Assembly: GCF_000517105.1 (NCBI RefSeq)
Contig: NZ_KI912154.1
Span: 321,146 to 385,145 of the forward strand
Source: Fischerella sp. PCC 9605
GTDB taxonomy: Bacteria > Cyanobacteriota > Cyanobacteriia > Cyanobacteriales > Nostocaceae
DNA length: 64,000 nt
Reading direction: 5' to 3'
The notes beneath the pieces are model-generated. The model saw only the letters and a program-made list of their open reading frames with translations, was not told the origin of the DNA and searched no databases. Below are positions 54,007-63,872 of the stretch, piece after piece (the stretch's first letter is position 1; each line of letters starts with the position of its first letter). Both the position numbers and the translations under genes were made by a program.

Positions 54007-55277
54007 AGATAATTAATTTGGTTACAGGTGATTAGCTAGCGAAAATGTCATCAGACACGTATATATGTAGACGCCCTTAGGGCAACTTCTCGTAACAGAT
54101 GAGAATTTTGGCAGAATATAAAGGCGTTATTTACCAGCTTAGTAGTTTTTATCCCGACTGTTGCGACGGGATAACTACGTGCCGCAATGGCGATTACCGT
54201 CTTTGACTAGCTGAATATAGATTTTTGAATATTTCTGAAAAAAGCAAGTTTATGTATACAATCCTTTCTCGCAGTTGGCCATTTTATCTATAAAATATCA
54301 AAAACTCACTGAAAAGCACTGGTTTTTGAATGTATACTTAGCTACCATTTCATAGAGATTAATTATTGTGTGCTCATATTGAGGATGTCTGAGAAGTATA
54401 ATATCCTGCCTTGCCCACCTTTTTAAGGGGGGAAACCTTCTCAAAAGTCCCCCTTTTTAAGGGGAATTTAGGGGTATCTCCAACGCAATAGTGTTTTATC
54501 AACAACTTTTCAGACATCCTCATAAAATTATTAAATGTATCATGTAAATCTAGATTATACTCTACTTGAAACTGGAAAAAGATCTTTATCCCTAACAATT
54601 CTATTTTAGCCTTTATTGATTAGTATTAGCTAGAAATAACCCTAGAGATTTTAAAGCTATCTACTCGATTTTATTTGAAAAATTTTAGCTACAATCAATA
54701 AATAATAAAAGTATTATATTTCCTGTCTAAAATAAAGGCGGAAATTGACTTTTATGTGATTATTTATTTAAGCGATAATATAGCTAGAAAATAATATGAA
54801 TAAAATGAAATTGTGTAATATTAATCCAATATTTTAATCTATCCTAAGTCATTTTACCAAGCAGCAAAGGTATATAACTATATTTAGTTTCAGTAAAATA
54901 TGCAAAAATTAGTTATTTATAATACATAATTGAATAGTTTAAGAAAATTTTGCCTATTGACATCTGGAAGATTCCAGGTACATTGGTAAAAAATAATACT
55001 ATATTATCAGGGACGTAAGTCTACCTCTTCATTTTTGATAACTTAGGGAATTTCCGAGTCAACAGGCTCGCCCTAACTATTTTTGAATCGAGTAATTGAT
55101 TAGCAAAAGCTTCTCTATTTTTTTGATGTTTACTTGGAACATCAAGCTTATGTTGTGCAACTTGATACCTGCTTAAGTATATATAGTTAAGTTTTAACTT
55201 CTATACTTGGGCTGATCTTTGCAGTTCGCATAACAGATCGCTTTTGGATTGATCTTAGTAGAGTTTTAGGAAGGGCA
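54007..55277. other. AT-rich intergenic region with one MITE-like element
   Basis: Apart from the element at 54380-54522, I see no gene or RNA. The remainder is strongly AT-rich. The upstream end should carry the ffh promoter, the other end that of the pentapeptide-repeat gene. Confidence 0.6.
54380..54522. repeat. MITE-like element with 18-bp inverted ends
   Basis: TGAGGATGTCTGAGAAGT at 54380-54397 matches the inverted right end at 54505-54522 with one mismatch. Inside are AGTCCCCCTTTTTAAGGGG-type palindromes common between genes of this genome type. No coding frame is supported and no clear target duplication was found. Confidence 0.7.
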
Positions 55278-56600
55278 ATGGAGGATTTGTGCATGACTGT
55301 AGCCAACCGTAAAAAGATTGATTTCTGTGAAGAAGCCAAGGTAAGACTGATTTCATCATTAGGGCAAATGGCTTTGGTTGGCTTAGTTCTTATAGTTATC
55401 CTACTGCTGACTAATGTCAAACCGTCAGCATTGGTGCTGGGTTTGAGTTTTTGCTTAGCAATTGTATTCGTCGTTTGGAATCAACAGAAGTGGTTAAAAA
55501 ATGAGTCTCAAGAGCGATCGACTTCTCTTGCTCACAATTTATCACCCGATCCGCTCCTTAAAAATGGCAATCTGAGGAATGCAGAAATTAACAAAGCAAA
55601 AAAAATTGATGTGAGCAGGAGTATTCTTCAAAAAGTTCTCAATCAGAGAGTAGGAGAGCAAGGCTTGAGCAATATCAGCTTAATTCTTGCTGAGTTAAGC
55701 GGTGCCCAGCTAATGGGTGCTAATCTCGGCAGTGTCTACCTCAATGGTGCTAACCTCAGTAATGCCAACCTCAGCGATGCCAACCTTAGCGATGCCAACC
55801 TTAGTGATGCCAATCTCAGCAATGCCCTACTTTGGAATACTCAGTTAGTAGGTGCTAATCTCAGCAGTACCCAGTTAGTAGGTGCTAATCTCAGCAATGC
55901 AAATCTTCAAGATGTCAACCTAAGTAGTGCCAACTTGAGCAAGGCTCAGCTAGTGGGTGTTAATCTCAACAGTGCTAACCTTAGTGATGCCCAGTTAATA
56001 AATGCAAATCTTACTAGTGCAAATCTCAGTAGTGTTTATCTATGGAATGCCAACTTGAGCAATGCCCAACTGGCGAATACTAATTTTAGCTGTGCTTATA
56101 TGAGCTGTGCTAAGTTAAGCGATGCTTATCTTAGCTGTGCAATTCTCAAGAATGCTCAACTGAGTAATGCCAAGTTGAAGAATGCAAACTTGAAGAATGC
56201 CAATTTAAATAATACTCAGCTAGTTGGCGTAAACCTGAATAATGCCAATCTTAGCGATGCTAATTTGGAAGGTGCTAACTTAGAGGGTGCCAACTTGAGT
56301 GGAGCTAATCTGAGTGGAGCTAATTTGAGGTGTGTCAAAATTAATCAGGCAACAAAACTAGATAGCAAATGGCTTTTAGTTTGGAAAATTTTAAATCAGA
56401 AACATAAGAGTCAAGAATTGAGAAATGCAGATTTTGAAAATGCTAATCTTCAAGATGCTGACCTTAGAAATGCTGATTTGAGTGGTGTAAATTTCAAAGG
56501 AGCAAAAGTGGAGAATGCTCTATTTGGCTGGAATCAAGGACTTTCTGCGGAGATGGAGTTGGAGTTAAAGCTACGAGGGGCAATATTTGAGGATGAGTAG
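55278..56600 (+). CDS. Pentapeptide-repeat protein with N-terminal membrane segments
   Basis: The 440 residues begin with two hydrophobic segments (about 26-45 and 51-67). After a polar linker come roughly 40 A(N/D)Lxx pentapeptide repeats (about 135-355 and 380-415), broken by a short insert (ATKLDSKWLLVWKILNQKHK). Such repeats form a right-handed quadrilateral beta helix. The membrane anchor suggests display at a membrane surface. The function of these proteins in cyanobacteria is mostly unknown. An alternative ATG lies at 55293. Confidence 0.9.
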   Translation: MEDLCMTVANRKKIDFCEEAKVRLISSLGQMALVGLVLIVILLLTNVKPSALVLGLSFCLAIVFVVWNQQKWLKNESQERSTSLAHNLSPDPLLKNGNLRNAEINKAKKIDVSRSILQKVLNQRVGEQGLSNISLILAELSGAQLMGANLGSVYLNGANLSNANLSDANLSDANLSDANLSNALLWNTQLVGANLSSTQLVGANLSNANLQDVNLSSANLSKAQLVGVNLNSANLSDAQLINANLTSANLSSVYLWNANLSNAQLANTNFSCAYMSCAKLSDAYLSCAILKNAQLSNAKLKNANLKNANLNNTQLVGVNLNNANLSDANLEGANLEGANLSGANLSGANLRCVKINQATKLDSKWLLVWKILNQKHKSQELRNADFENANLQDADLRNADLSGVNFKGAKVENALFGWNQGLSAEMELELKLRGAIFEDE

Positions 56601-56907
56601 GGCGATCGCTTTTTTGTGGATAATGACTAAAGTTTCAACTGATTAAGCTCATTCGACATCTAGAAGGAATTGGGATTTCGTGTTATTTAACCCATTAGTT
56701 CTTTGTCAAAAGTTTCTACGAATGATCAAAGACTAATAACTAATGAGGATAGTTAGACAAGCAAATTTTATAAAATTAAACTACAGGTATAAACTCCTGT
56801 AAAAGTGGTTTTCTGCATAGTACACAAATGTATACCGATCAATCATTTGTATGCATCTGTGGTTGCAAATAACCTCAGCCTTACTGTTGCAAAAGTTTAT
56901 TATTGCT

Positions 56908-57549
56908 ATGACTAGCAGCACTCTCATTCAACCAGAAGAAATCATCCACTTATCAGGTATCAGTTGGCAAACTTATGAAGCTTTGTTAAACGAACTCAGT
57001 ACAAATCGACGCCTACGGCTTACTTACAATCATGGCAATCTAGAAATTATGGTTCCCTCACCCGAACATGAACGTTATAAAGAAATACTGGGTCGATTTG
57101 TCGAAACTCTAGCTGAAGAACTAGAAGTTAGAATTGACCCCCTGGGTTCAACTACTTTTAAACGTTCAGAACTTAGTGGAGCAGAACCAGACAAATGTTT
57201 TTATATTAGGAACCTCAATGCAGTTAAAGGTAAAAAAAGAATAGACTTACAACAAGACCCACCGCCAGATTTAGTAGTCGAAATTGATATTACCAGCAGT
57301 TCTAAAGACCGCTTGGAAGTCTATGCCAATATAGGTGTACCGGAAATCTGGCGATATGATGGCAACTCTTTCAGTATTAATATTCTACAAAATCAAAAAT
57401 ATATAATAGTTGAAAATAGTTTGGCATTTCCTAGTTTGCCTATTCAGGAAATTTCGCGGTTTTTAAAACAGGTAGGTGAGAAAGACTACTTGGATTTAGT
57501 AAAGGAATTTCGCAACTGGGTTAAAAGTCAAACTCAGAAAAATTGTTAG
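56908..57549 (+). CDS. Uma2-family (DUF820) endonuclease-like protein
   Basis: The frame extends to 56851, but MTSSTLIQPEEIIHLSGISW at 56908 is the better start, giving 213 residues. The PD-(D/E)xK-like core is seen in GNLEIMVPSPEHERY, the acidic GAEPDKCFYI and PPDLVVEIDITSSSKDRL, then GVPEIWRYD. The Uma2 family is very abundant in cyanobacteria. A nuclease role is assumed from fold, but biological roles are unclear. It stands alone, followed by TAGTTAGTGG repeats. Confidence 0.88.
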   Translation: MTSSTLIQPEEIIHLSGISWQTYEALLNELSTNRRLRLTYNHGNLEIMVPSPEHERYKEILGRFVETLAEELEVRIDPLGSTTFKRSELSGAEPDKCFYIRNLNAVKGKKRIDLQQDPPPDLVVEIDITSSSKDRLEVYANIGVPEIWRYDGNSFSINILQNQKYIIVENSLAFPSLPIQEISRFLKQVGEKDYLDLVKEFRNWVKSQTQKNC

Positions 57550-57587
57550 TAGTTAGTGGTTAGTGGTTAGTAGATAGTAGATAGTAG

Positions 57588-58970
57588 TTAACCATTAACC
57601 AATTCCTCTACAGCACTAGCATCAGTGGGTAAGGCTGCTGTTAAAACTTCGCTACCTTCTTCTGTTACTAAAACATCATCTTCAATACGAATACCACGTA
57701 CATCGCCAAACTGAGATAGGCGCTCCCAATTGACTGTGTACTGATATCTTGAACGCAATTTCACATCATTTAAAATTGCTGGTACTTGGTAAAAACCAGG
57801 CTCAATTGTTACTAACATTCCTGTCCGCAAGGGACGATTTAAACGTAAATAGCTCAAGCCAAAGCGATCGCTCCTTTTGCGTCCCTGTTCATATCCGGCT
57901 AAGTCTCCCAAATCTTCCATATCATGCACATCCAAGCCTAGCAGATGACCAATGCCATGAGGGAAAAACAGCGAATGGACATCCCTTTCTACCAAATCTT
58001 CAGCGTTTCCTCGCAAAATGCCTAAATCCACCAAGCCCTCAGCCATAACTGTACACGCCAATAGATGAATATCCCGATACTCAACACCAGGATGTATCTT
58101 AGCAATGCAAGCATCATGAGCAGCCAGCACTACATCATAAATATCCCGCTGGGTAGATGAAAACTTACCATTAACAGGCCAAGTGCGAGTAACATCCGCC
58201 GCCCAACCCATCTCTGTTTCTGCGCCGACATCGGCAAGCAGTAAGTCGCCTGGTTGCAGAGAGTGGTGATACTGCTCGTTATGCAGAACTTCGCCGTGAA
58301 CGGTAACAATGCTGTTGTAGGAAGTGGTCATATTGTGGGCAATGATGACTTTTTCCATTGCCGCACGTACTTCTGCCTCTATCTTGGCATTGGGTGTTGC
58401 TACCATACCAGCTTTGTGTACCTCGACAGTAACAGCAGCAGCTTTTCGCAATTCGGCTAATGCTCCTTCATCGTGGGTGAGGCGCAACTCGACAATTGCT
58501 TTGGCTAATTCTAAATCGATTCCTTGAGGCTGATTTTGCGGTAATACCCATCTATTCAATAGTTGTGACTGTTGCGTCCAAGTGGCTGGATCTTGGACGG
58601 CAATTGTTGCTACTCCTTCTAGTTGTGACTCTAATTTTGCCCTTGGGTAAGCAGCGTCTGCTCCAATTTGCGCGGCAATTTCTTCACGCTTTGGCATTTC
58701 GCCATGCCAGAGAGCGCTACTAGGTGCGGGATCATCCATGAATAATTCCAGCTTGCCTGCTTCTAAGCGAATTGCTGCATTTGGTAAAGGTAGTCCGGCA
58801 AAGTATAAGAAATGACTGCTAGCACGGTAGGGAAAGAGATTCGCCGGAAAGTTGCGCGGACAACTATTTCCTGACCAAAGAATTGCAGGAAAATCTATCA
58901 ATTGGGCTAGCCGTTGCCGTCGCTGGCGTAGGGTATCGATGAGAGTATTAGAAATGCTTTGTATTTGCAT
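57588..58970 (-). CDS. pepP: Xaa-Pro aminopeptidase (PepP type)
   Basis: The 460-residue protein has an N-terminal creatinase-like domain (to about 170) and a pita-bread peptidase domain. Its five metal ligands are visible: Asp247 and Asp259 (LLADVGAETEMGWAADVTRT), His342 (HGIGHLLG), Glu390 (TIEPGFY) and Glu430 (RIEDD). It removes an N-terminal residue next to proline using two Mn ions. Length matches aminopeptidase P. Confidence 0.9.
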   Translation of the reverse strand: MQIQSISNTLIDTLRQRRQRLAQLIDFPAILWSGNSCPRNFPANLFPYRASSHFLYFAGLPLPNAAIRLEAGKLELFMDDPAPSSALWHGEMPKREEIAAQIGADAAYPRAKLESQLEGVATIAVQDPATWTQQSQLLNRWVLPQNQPQGIDLELAKAIVELRLTHDEGALAELRKAAAVTVEVHKAGMVATPNAKIEAEVRAAMEKVIIAHNMTTSYNSIVTVHGEVLHNEQYHHSLQPGDLLLADVGAETEMGWAADVTRTWPVNGKFSSTQRDIYDVVLAAHDACIAKIHPGVEYRDIHLLACTVMAEGLVDLGILRGNAEDLVERDVHSLFFPHGIGHLLGLDVHDMEDLGDLAGYEQGRKRSDRFGLSYLRLNRPLRTGMLVTIEPGFYQVPAILNDVKLRSRYQYTVNWERLSQFGDVRGIRIEDDVLVTEEGSEVLTAALPTDASAVEELVNG

Positions 58971-59039
58971 GATTGGTAAAGAATGAACAATTATACTTCT
59001 TATTTCAAACTTATGCCTAATGTGAATTAACTCTCGGTC

Positions 59040-59116
59040 GGTAATGAGTAATAGGTAATGGGTAATGAGGAATAAAACTACCAGTTACCAATTACCTATT
59101 ACCAATCACTAATAAC
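59040..59116. repeat. GGTAATGAGTAAT-type inverted repeat block
   Basis: GTAATGRGTAATAGG-like units are followed by complementary TACCAATTACCTATTACC, forming a potential long hairpin between the pepP-like gene and the lipoprotein gene. Confidence 0.65.
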
Positions 59117-59174
59117 CAAACATGATTTTTCTCAACCGTTTTAATTCAGATTCAGATGTGACTTTAGCTTTCAG

Positions 59175-59399
59175 TTAATCTTTATCGTCGTCCTCATCTT
59201 CACTGTCTTCCCGCTGATCCCTGTAGCTACCTTCGTTTTCATCATCGTCAGATTGCTCTTGTTGTTCTTGGCGTTCTTCTGCTGGGTTTCCGAAGCCAAA
59301 GTTGCAACTGACTAATCCCCCTGAAAATATTACTAAGCTAGCCGCAGTAAGAATGCCCCCAATGTTTTTTTTCTTTAAGCTTTCGTTTTTGCGGAACAT
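59175..59399 (-). CDS. Small acidic lipoprotein
   Basis: The 74-residue protein has a basic N-region, a hydrophobic stretch and a lipobox GGLVSC (Cys32), so a lipidated, membrane-attached mature protein of about 43 residues is predicted. The mature part is almost entirely Glu, Asp, Gln, Ser and Arg and must be disordered. No family is recognised. There is a plausible AAGGTAGGGTCA ribosome site just upstream of the ATG. Confidence 0.6.
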   Translation of the reverse strand: MFRKNESLKKKNIGGILTAASLVIFSGGLVSCNFGFGNPAEERQEQQEQSDDDENEGSYRDQREDSEDEDDDKD

Positions 59400-59916
59400 T
59401 GACCCTACCTTTTGAAGATAAAATTGCTTATTTATAAGGTAATGTGAGTGGAAATCTGAACTGTATATTTCCAGAATAATTTAAAGAAATGTAAATATTC
59501 GTCTTTATTGCGTAAATATCTCCAGTGCCTCCGATAAGTATACAAAGCTTTGATTGGGTGGCTCTACTTCCAGGTATTTGTCATGTGTTTGACCATGCAT
59601 TTTTTGTCTGGAGATTTTCCTTTTGACTGCATTTAGCAATACCCCACTTAATAAGTTAATAAGTGAGCGATCGCCAATTGCAAACATCATGCCGGTTTCA
59701 ACTAAAATCTACCCAAGGATAGATGAAGAATTAAGCCAAGCAATTAAAAACAGAGTCAGCTATGTCGATTCATAGTTAGTAGCAGTATTGTCCATCAACG
59801 CTATTAACACAACCCAAAAATTCCACCAGCAAAGCTTTTAAAAAGCTGGTCTTTGACTTTGTGATAGTTCTCTATTGATTCCTGAATTTAACAAAATTTA
59901 GAAGGCAAGTATAGAT
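59400..59916. other. Intergenic stretch without a convincing gene
   Basis: A 61-codon minus-strand frame (59505-59690) and a 28-codon plus-strand frame beginning MPVSTKIYPRIDEELSQAIK at about 59692 exist. Neither has a ribosome site or family support. The 3' end should hold the promoter of the next operon. Confidence 0.5.
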
Positions 59917-61212
59917 ATGAATACAAAAACATATCTACCCGGTTTAAAGACTGCTTTAGAATTCCCGCTAGTAGAGGCGTTATTTGGCAGACGTGCTCGT
60001 CGCTTCTCTCTTGGTGCTGCGATTCCGGATGGGCCACTGGCGTTTACATCTCGCCATCAGCCTTTACCGCTTTCAGAACTAGAGCAAATGATGGTTCTGA
60101 CCGCAGCAGCGGGTAATACTGGATGGCACTACATGATTACACGCCATGCTAGATACGCCCCGCACCTGTCGAACTACTCTGCTGCGGCTGGAGGGCGTAC
60201 CTTTCCTTCAGCCGCAGGTTTCCATACCAGTGAAATATTTTTTACCAATGACGATGGCGTCTATTTCTTTGCGACCCGCGATGCACGCGCTTTGGTAGAG
60301 CGACAAGCAGACGAAGACATCAATCTAGATGCTCTCTTGGAAGCCCATCGCCAACGAATTCGCAAGCTGACTGACACTCGCTTGCACATTCCACCTGCTG
60401 AACCCTACATGGAAGGACACAACACTTGGTGTGTTAATCGTCCAGGAAGTCTGCTGATTATTCCCGTAGGCGACATTGCTCAGCATATGATTGCTAACCT
60501 CTGCTTCTTGGTGCAGAACGGCTATTGCATTTATGACGATGTGAATCGAGAGCAGATTCCAGGACTGGAAAAATTTAAACACTTGGTGAATTTAGACGAA
60601 CCCTTCCCCATGACCTTCATCGATCAGTATTCCTTGACGGAATGCACTGCTGAGCTTTCGACTTGTTGCTATGCAGGTATGCTGATGCTGCAAGCAATGG
60701 GGCTGGGTGGTTGGATGTTCGATGGTATGGATCGCCACGTTGTATTGGGTGCAAGTGGCGATCCAGATGTACCGGGTTTAGGTTTCCGCTACGACACCGA
60801 CGAACGTTGGGCACTCCCCAACCCGACTGGTTTACCTGGAGTATTCGAGGCTTTTTGCCCGCCCCACTATCCCGACATGCGTGCAGCTGTGGAAGCCTTT
60901 GCCAAGCGGAAGTTCGGGCCAGGTGGACCATTCCACCCCGACACCCCCGGGCCTTGGAAAGAAACTGCTAAGGTACGCACAAGTGCAGAGGTTCATAGTG
61001 AAGAGTTTAAGGAGTGTGTTGCTCTGATGGCACAGTACATATACGACCGTTTCGGTAAATTCCCGGGCACAGTGCCCAGTGTGTTTATTCTGACTTATCT
61101 CCAGGCTCATCACTTAGATTTAGAGTTCTACGACCATCACTTCCAACCAGGAGCTTATCTAAAGACTCACGCTCAACACATGGCGAATTGGCATTCAACT
61201 GACGAGATGTAG
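59917..61212 (+). CDS. Nitroreductase-like protein, uncertain
   Basis: The 431-residue protein has features reminiscent of the nitroreductase/SagB fold: GRRARRFSLG near 24, PLPLSELEQMMVLTAAAG near 50 and GGRTFPSAAGFHTSEIFF near 92. A late helix LMLQAMGLGGWMFDGM lies near 254. These are normally flavin-binding elements. It is longer than usual, with a C-terminal part rich in His and aromatic residues (LDLEFYDHHFQPGAYLKTHA). The next gene, an FAD oxidase, begins 20 bp later behind a strong ribosome site, so the two are probably one operon. The family assignment is tentative. Confidence 0.5.
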   Translation: MNTKTYLPGLKTALEFPLVEALFGRRARRFSLGAAIPDGPLAFTSRHQPLPLSELEQMMVLTAAAGNTGWHYMITRHARYAPHLSNYSAAAGGRTFPSAAGFHTSEIFFTNDDGVYFFATRDARALVERQADEDINLDALLEAHRQRIRKLTDTRLHIPPAEPYMEGHNTWCVNRPGSLLIIPVGDIAQHMIANLCFLVQNGYCIYDDVNREQIPGLEKFKHLVNLDEPFPMTFIDQYSLTECTAELSTCCYAGMLMLQAMGLGGWMFDGMDRHVVLGASGDPDVPGLGFRYDTDERWALPNPTGLPGVFEAFCPPHYPDMRAAVEAFAKRKFGPGGPFHPDTPGPWKETAKVRTSAEVHSEEFKECVALMAQYIYDRFGKFPGTVPSVFILTYLQAHHLDLEFYDHHFQPGAYLKTHAQHMANWHSTDEM

Positions 61213-61232
61213 AGTAGCTAAGGAGGAAAATT

Positions 61233-62657
61233 ATGGTTAACCAGCATGTTACGACCATTACAGGTGAAGAAAGCGTTCTTGAGCAAGCAGCAGTGGAAGC
61301 ATTTAAGGCCAGCCTGCGCGGTGAATTGCTCAGTTCCGGTGATGCAGGCTATGACAACGCCCGCAAAGTCTACAATGGGATGATTGACCGACACCCCCGC
61401 CTGATTGCCCGTTGTACCGACGTGGCGGATGTCATCAATGCTGTGAATTTTGCCCGTGAAAACAACCTACTCCTTGCAGTTCGAGGCGGCGGTCATAATG
61501 GTGCAGGTCTGGGGATTTGCGATGACGGCTTGGTCATCGACCTCTCCCGCATGAAGGGCATTCGCGTTGACCCTGTAGCGCGTACAGTGCGAGTCGAAGG
61601 CGGCTGCACCTTGGGGGATGTGGATCATGCAACCCATGCATTTGGTCTGGCTATACCTAGTGGAATTAACTCTACTACCGGTGTTGCTGGACTGACCTTG
61701 GGTGGCGGACACGGCTATCTGACTCGCAAGTATGGCTTAACTATTGACAATTTGCTTGAAGCAGATGTAGTGCTGGCAGACGGTCGTTTCGTTACTGCCA
61801 ATGCAAACGAGAACGAGGATCTGATTTGGGCGATTCGTGGCGGTGGCGGTAACTTCGGCATCGTCACTTCTTTTCTGTTCAAGGCACACCCCGTTAGCAC
61901 AGTTTATGCCGGGCCGACGCTGTGGCATTTGGATCGAGCAACCGAAGTAATGCGGTGGTATAGGGAGTTCAGCATTAATGTGCAGGAAGACATGTATGGT
62001 TTCTTTGCCTTCCTGAAAGTGCCACCCGGACCGCCATTCCCGGAGCACCTGCATACTAAAACAATGTGCGGTGTTATTTGGTGCTACACCGGAGCATTGG
62101 AGAAAGTAGAGGAAGCGTTCCGACCGATCCGCGATTTTGCTACTCCAGCTTTTGAACACATTGGCCCAATGCCCTATCCTGCTTTGCAGAGTATGTTCGA
62201 TTCCCTATACCCGGCAGGGTTGCAGTGGTACTGGAAGGGCGATTTTGTGAAGCAGTTGAGTGACGAGGCGATCGCACTACACGTAAAATATGGTTCGCAA
62301 CTGCCAAGCTTGCTGTCAACCATGCATCTGTATCCGATTGACGGCGCAGCCAACCGAGTTGGCAATAAAGATACGGCTTTCAGCTTCCGTGAGGCGAAGT
62401 GGTCAATGGTCATGGCTGGCATCGATCCAGATCCGGCAAACGCTGAAAAGATTACGACCTGGGCAAAGGAATATTGGAACGCATTGCATCCCTATACCTG
62501 TGGCGGTGCGTACGTGAATTTCATGATGGAGGAGGGTCAAGAGCGCGTCCAGGCCACCTATCGCGACAATTACGAGCGTCTGGTTGCGATCAAGAATAAA
62601 TACGATCCAACCAACCTGTTCCGCGTCAATCAAAACATCAAGCCAGTCACACCTTAG
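61233..62657 (+). CDS. FAD-dependent oxidase, BBE-like
   Basis: The 474 residues hold an FAD_binding_4 domain with RGGGHNGAG, whose His88 is the usual covalent FAD site, and GVAGLTLGGGHGYLTRKYGL. A C-terminal BBE segment carries KYDPTNLFRVNQNI. In bicovalent relatives a cysteine lies in the segment read here as GINSTTGVAG, so only a single flavin link is predicted. Such enzymes oxidise sugars, alcohols or alkaloid-like compounds with oxygen. AAGGAGG lies ideally before the ATG. The flanking nitroreductase-like and hydrolase genes suggest a catabolic or tailoring operon. Confidence 0.88.
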   Translation: MVNQHVTTITGEESVLEQAAVEAFKASLRGELLSSGDAGYDNARKVYNGMIDRHPRLIARCTDVADVINAVNFARENNLLLAVRGGGHNGAGLGICDDGLVIDLSRMKGIRVDPVARTVRVEGGCTLGDVDHATHAFGLAIPSGINSTTGVAGLTLGGGHGYLTRKYGLTIDNLLEADVVLADGRFVTANANENEDLIWAIRGGGGNFGIVTSFLFKAHPVSTVYAGPTLWHLDRATEVMRWYREFSINVQEDMYGFFAFLKVPPGPPFPEHLHTKTMCGVIWCYTGALEKVEEAFRPIRDFATPAFEHIGPMPYPALQSMFDSLYPAGLQWYWKGDFVKQLSDEAIALHVKYGSQLPSLLSTMHLYPIDGAANRVGNKDTAFSFREAKWSMVMAGIDPDPANAEKITTWAKEYWNALHPYTCGGAYVNFMMEEGQERVQATYRDNYERLVAIKNKYDPTNLFRVNQNIKPVTP

Positions 62658-62847
62658 ACCCCTTGCAAAAGTAATTTTTGCACTTTTGGAACAGATACGT
62701 ATATCGCGCAAAATAGCAAAATATTATATACAAGTTTGCTGCGTATCTTCCTGTATCGCTTGAAAGATACAAAGGGCTGATTAGTTCTGCTGAGTATCAA
62801 GTCAATATCTTCACGAATTTGACTGAGGAACAGAGGAGGTGATGATT

Positions 62848-63600
62848 ATGCCCTATGCCAATAACCAAGGAATCCGTATTCACTACCAAGTGCAAGGAGA
62901 CGGCCCACCACTAGTCCTCCATCACGGGATAACTCAAAGCTGGGAGGATTGGCAAGAAAAGAGCTACACTAAAGCCCTCAGCCGCGACTATCAACTCATC
63001 TTGCTTGATGCACGTGGACACGGCGCCAGCGATAAGCCTCACGACCCCGCAGCTTATGCCTTGCCCTTAAGAGTTACAGATGTAACTGCGGTTTTAGACG
63101 ATCTGAATATTCGTCAAGCCCACTTTTTTGGTTACTCAATGGGCGGATGGATAGGGTTTGGTATGGCTAAATATGCTCCAGAACGCTTGCACAGCCTAAT
63201 TATCGGTGGTGCTCATCCCTATGAAGAAAGTATGCAGCCTTTCCGAGAGCCAATGAGCAAGGGGATGGAGGGTTTAGTCAGTTTTGCTGAGGCTATGTTC
63301 GGACAGTGGCTGACCCCTGCGGGTAAGACGCGGTTGATATCTAACGATTTACAGGCTTTGATAGCGCTTGCCCAGGATAGACCCTCCATTGAAGATGTTT
63401 TGCCAACCATGACAATGCCGTGTTTGCTGTTTTCCGGTGATGCAGACTTCAGGTATGCCGAGATTCAGGAGTGTGCCAAACATATGCCTAACGTGACATT
63501 CGTTTCCTTACCTGAATGCGATCATTTTGCGGCGATGGCGAAAAGCGATTTGGTGCTTCCCCACATCACGAAATTTTTACAAGCGGTGAGTCAGAGTTAG
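62848..63600 (+). CDS. Alpha/beta hydrolase
   Basis: Counting from ATG 62848 (MPYANNQGIRIHYQVQGDGP), the protein has 250 residues. The GGAGG ribosome site at 62835-62839 favours this start over earlier in-frame codons. It shows the oxyanion HHG near 26, the nucleophile elbow GYSMGG (serine about 97), a C-terminal SGDADF aspartate and CDHFAAM histidine. It should hydrolyse an ester, lactone or related bond. It is the third gene after the FAD oxidase, 190 bp later. Confidence 0.88.
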   Translation: MPYANNQGIRIHYQVQGDGPPLVLHHGITQSWEDWQEKSYTKALSRDYQLILLDARGHGASDKPHDPAAYALPLRVTDVTAVLDDLNIRQAHFFGYSMGGWIGFGMAKYAPERLHSLIIGGAHPYEESMQPFREPMSKGMEGLVSFAEAMFGQWLTPAGKTRLISNDLQALIALAQDRPSIEDVLPTMTMPCLLFSGDADFRYAEIQECAKHMPNVTFVSLPECDHFAAMAKSDLVLPHITKFLQAVSQS

Positions 63601-63872
63601 AGCTTTGTTTTCTTATTGACATCCTCTCCCGCTACACCCTATCGTTATCTAAACAACAAATCGGACACCCCTCTCCCAACTTGGGAGAGGCAGATCCGAT
63701 TGCTAATCAAACGGATTGGTCTGACATGGAGAAAGTTTTTGCTCTTATTACTTGGGTTTTTGCCGGATAAAGAAAACCAAATTCCTAATTTTGGATAAAG
63801 TCGAGCTTAATATTGACTAATTACTATCCAAGTAACACGGGAGGTTGAGAACCCCTACCTTTTAAGGAGGGA
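63601..63872. other. Gap before the second element end
   Basis: A CTCTCCC/GGGAGAGG palindrome lies at about 63670-63690 downstream of the hydrolase. A CCCCTACCTTTTAAGGAGGG hairpin at about 63852-63871 directly abuts the second element copy. The latter resembles hairpins at IS200/IS605 right ends, but I cannot confirm this. Confidence 0.45.

Noticed and set aside
59505..59690. 61-codon minus-strand frame upstream of the redox operon
   Set aside because: No ribosome site, no motif, and atypical composition.
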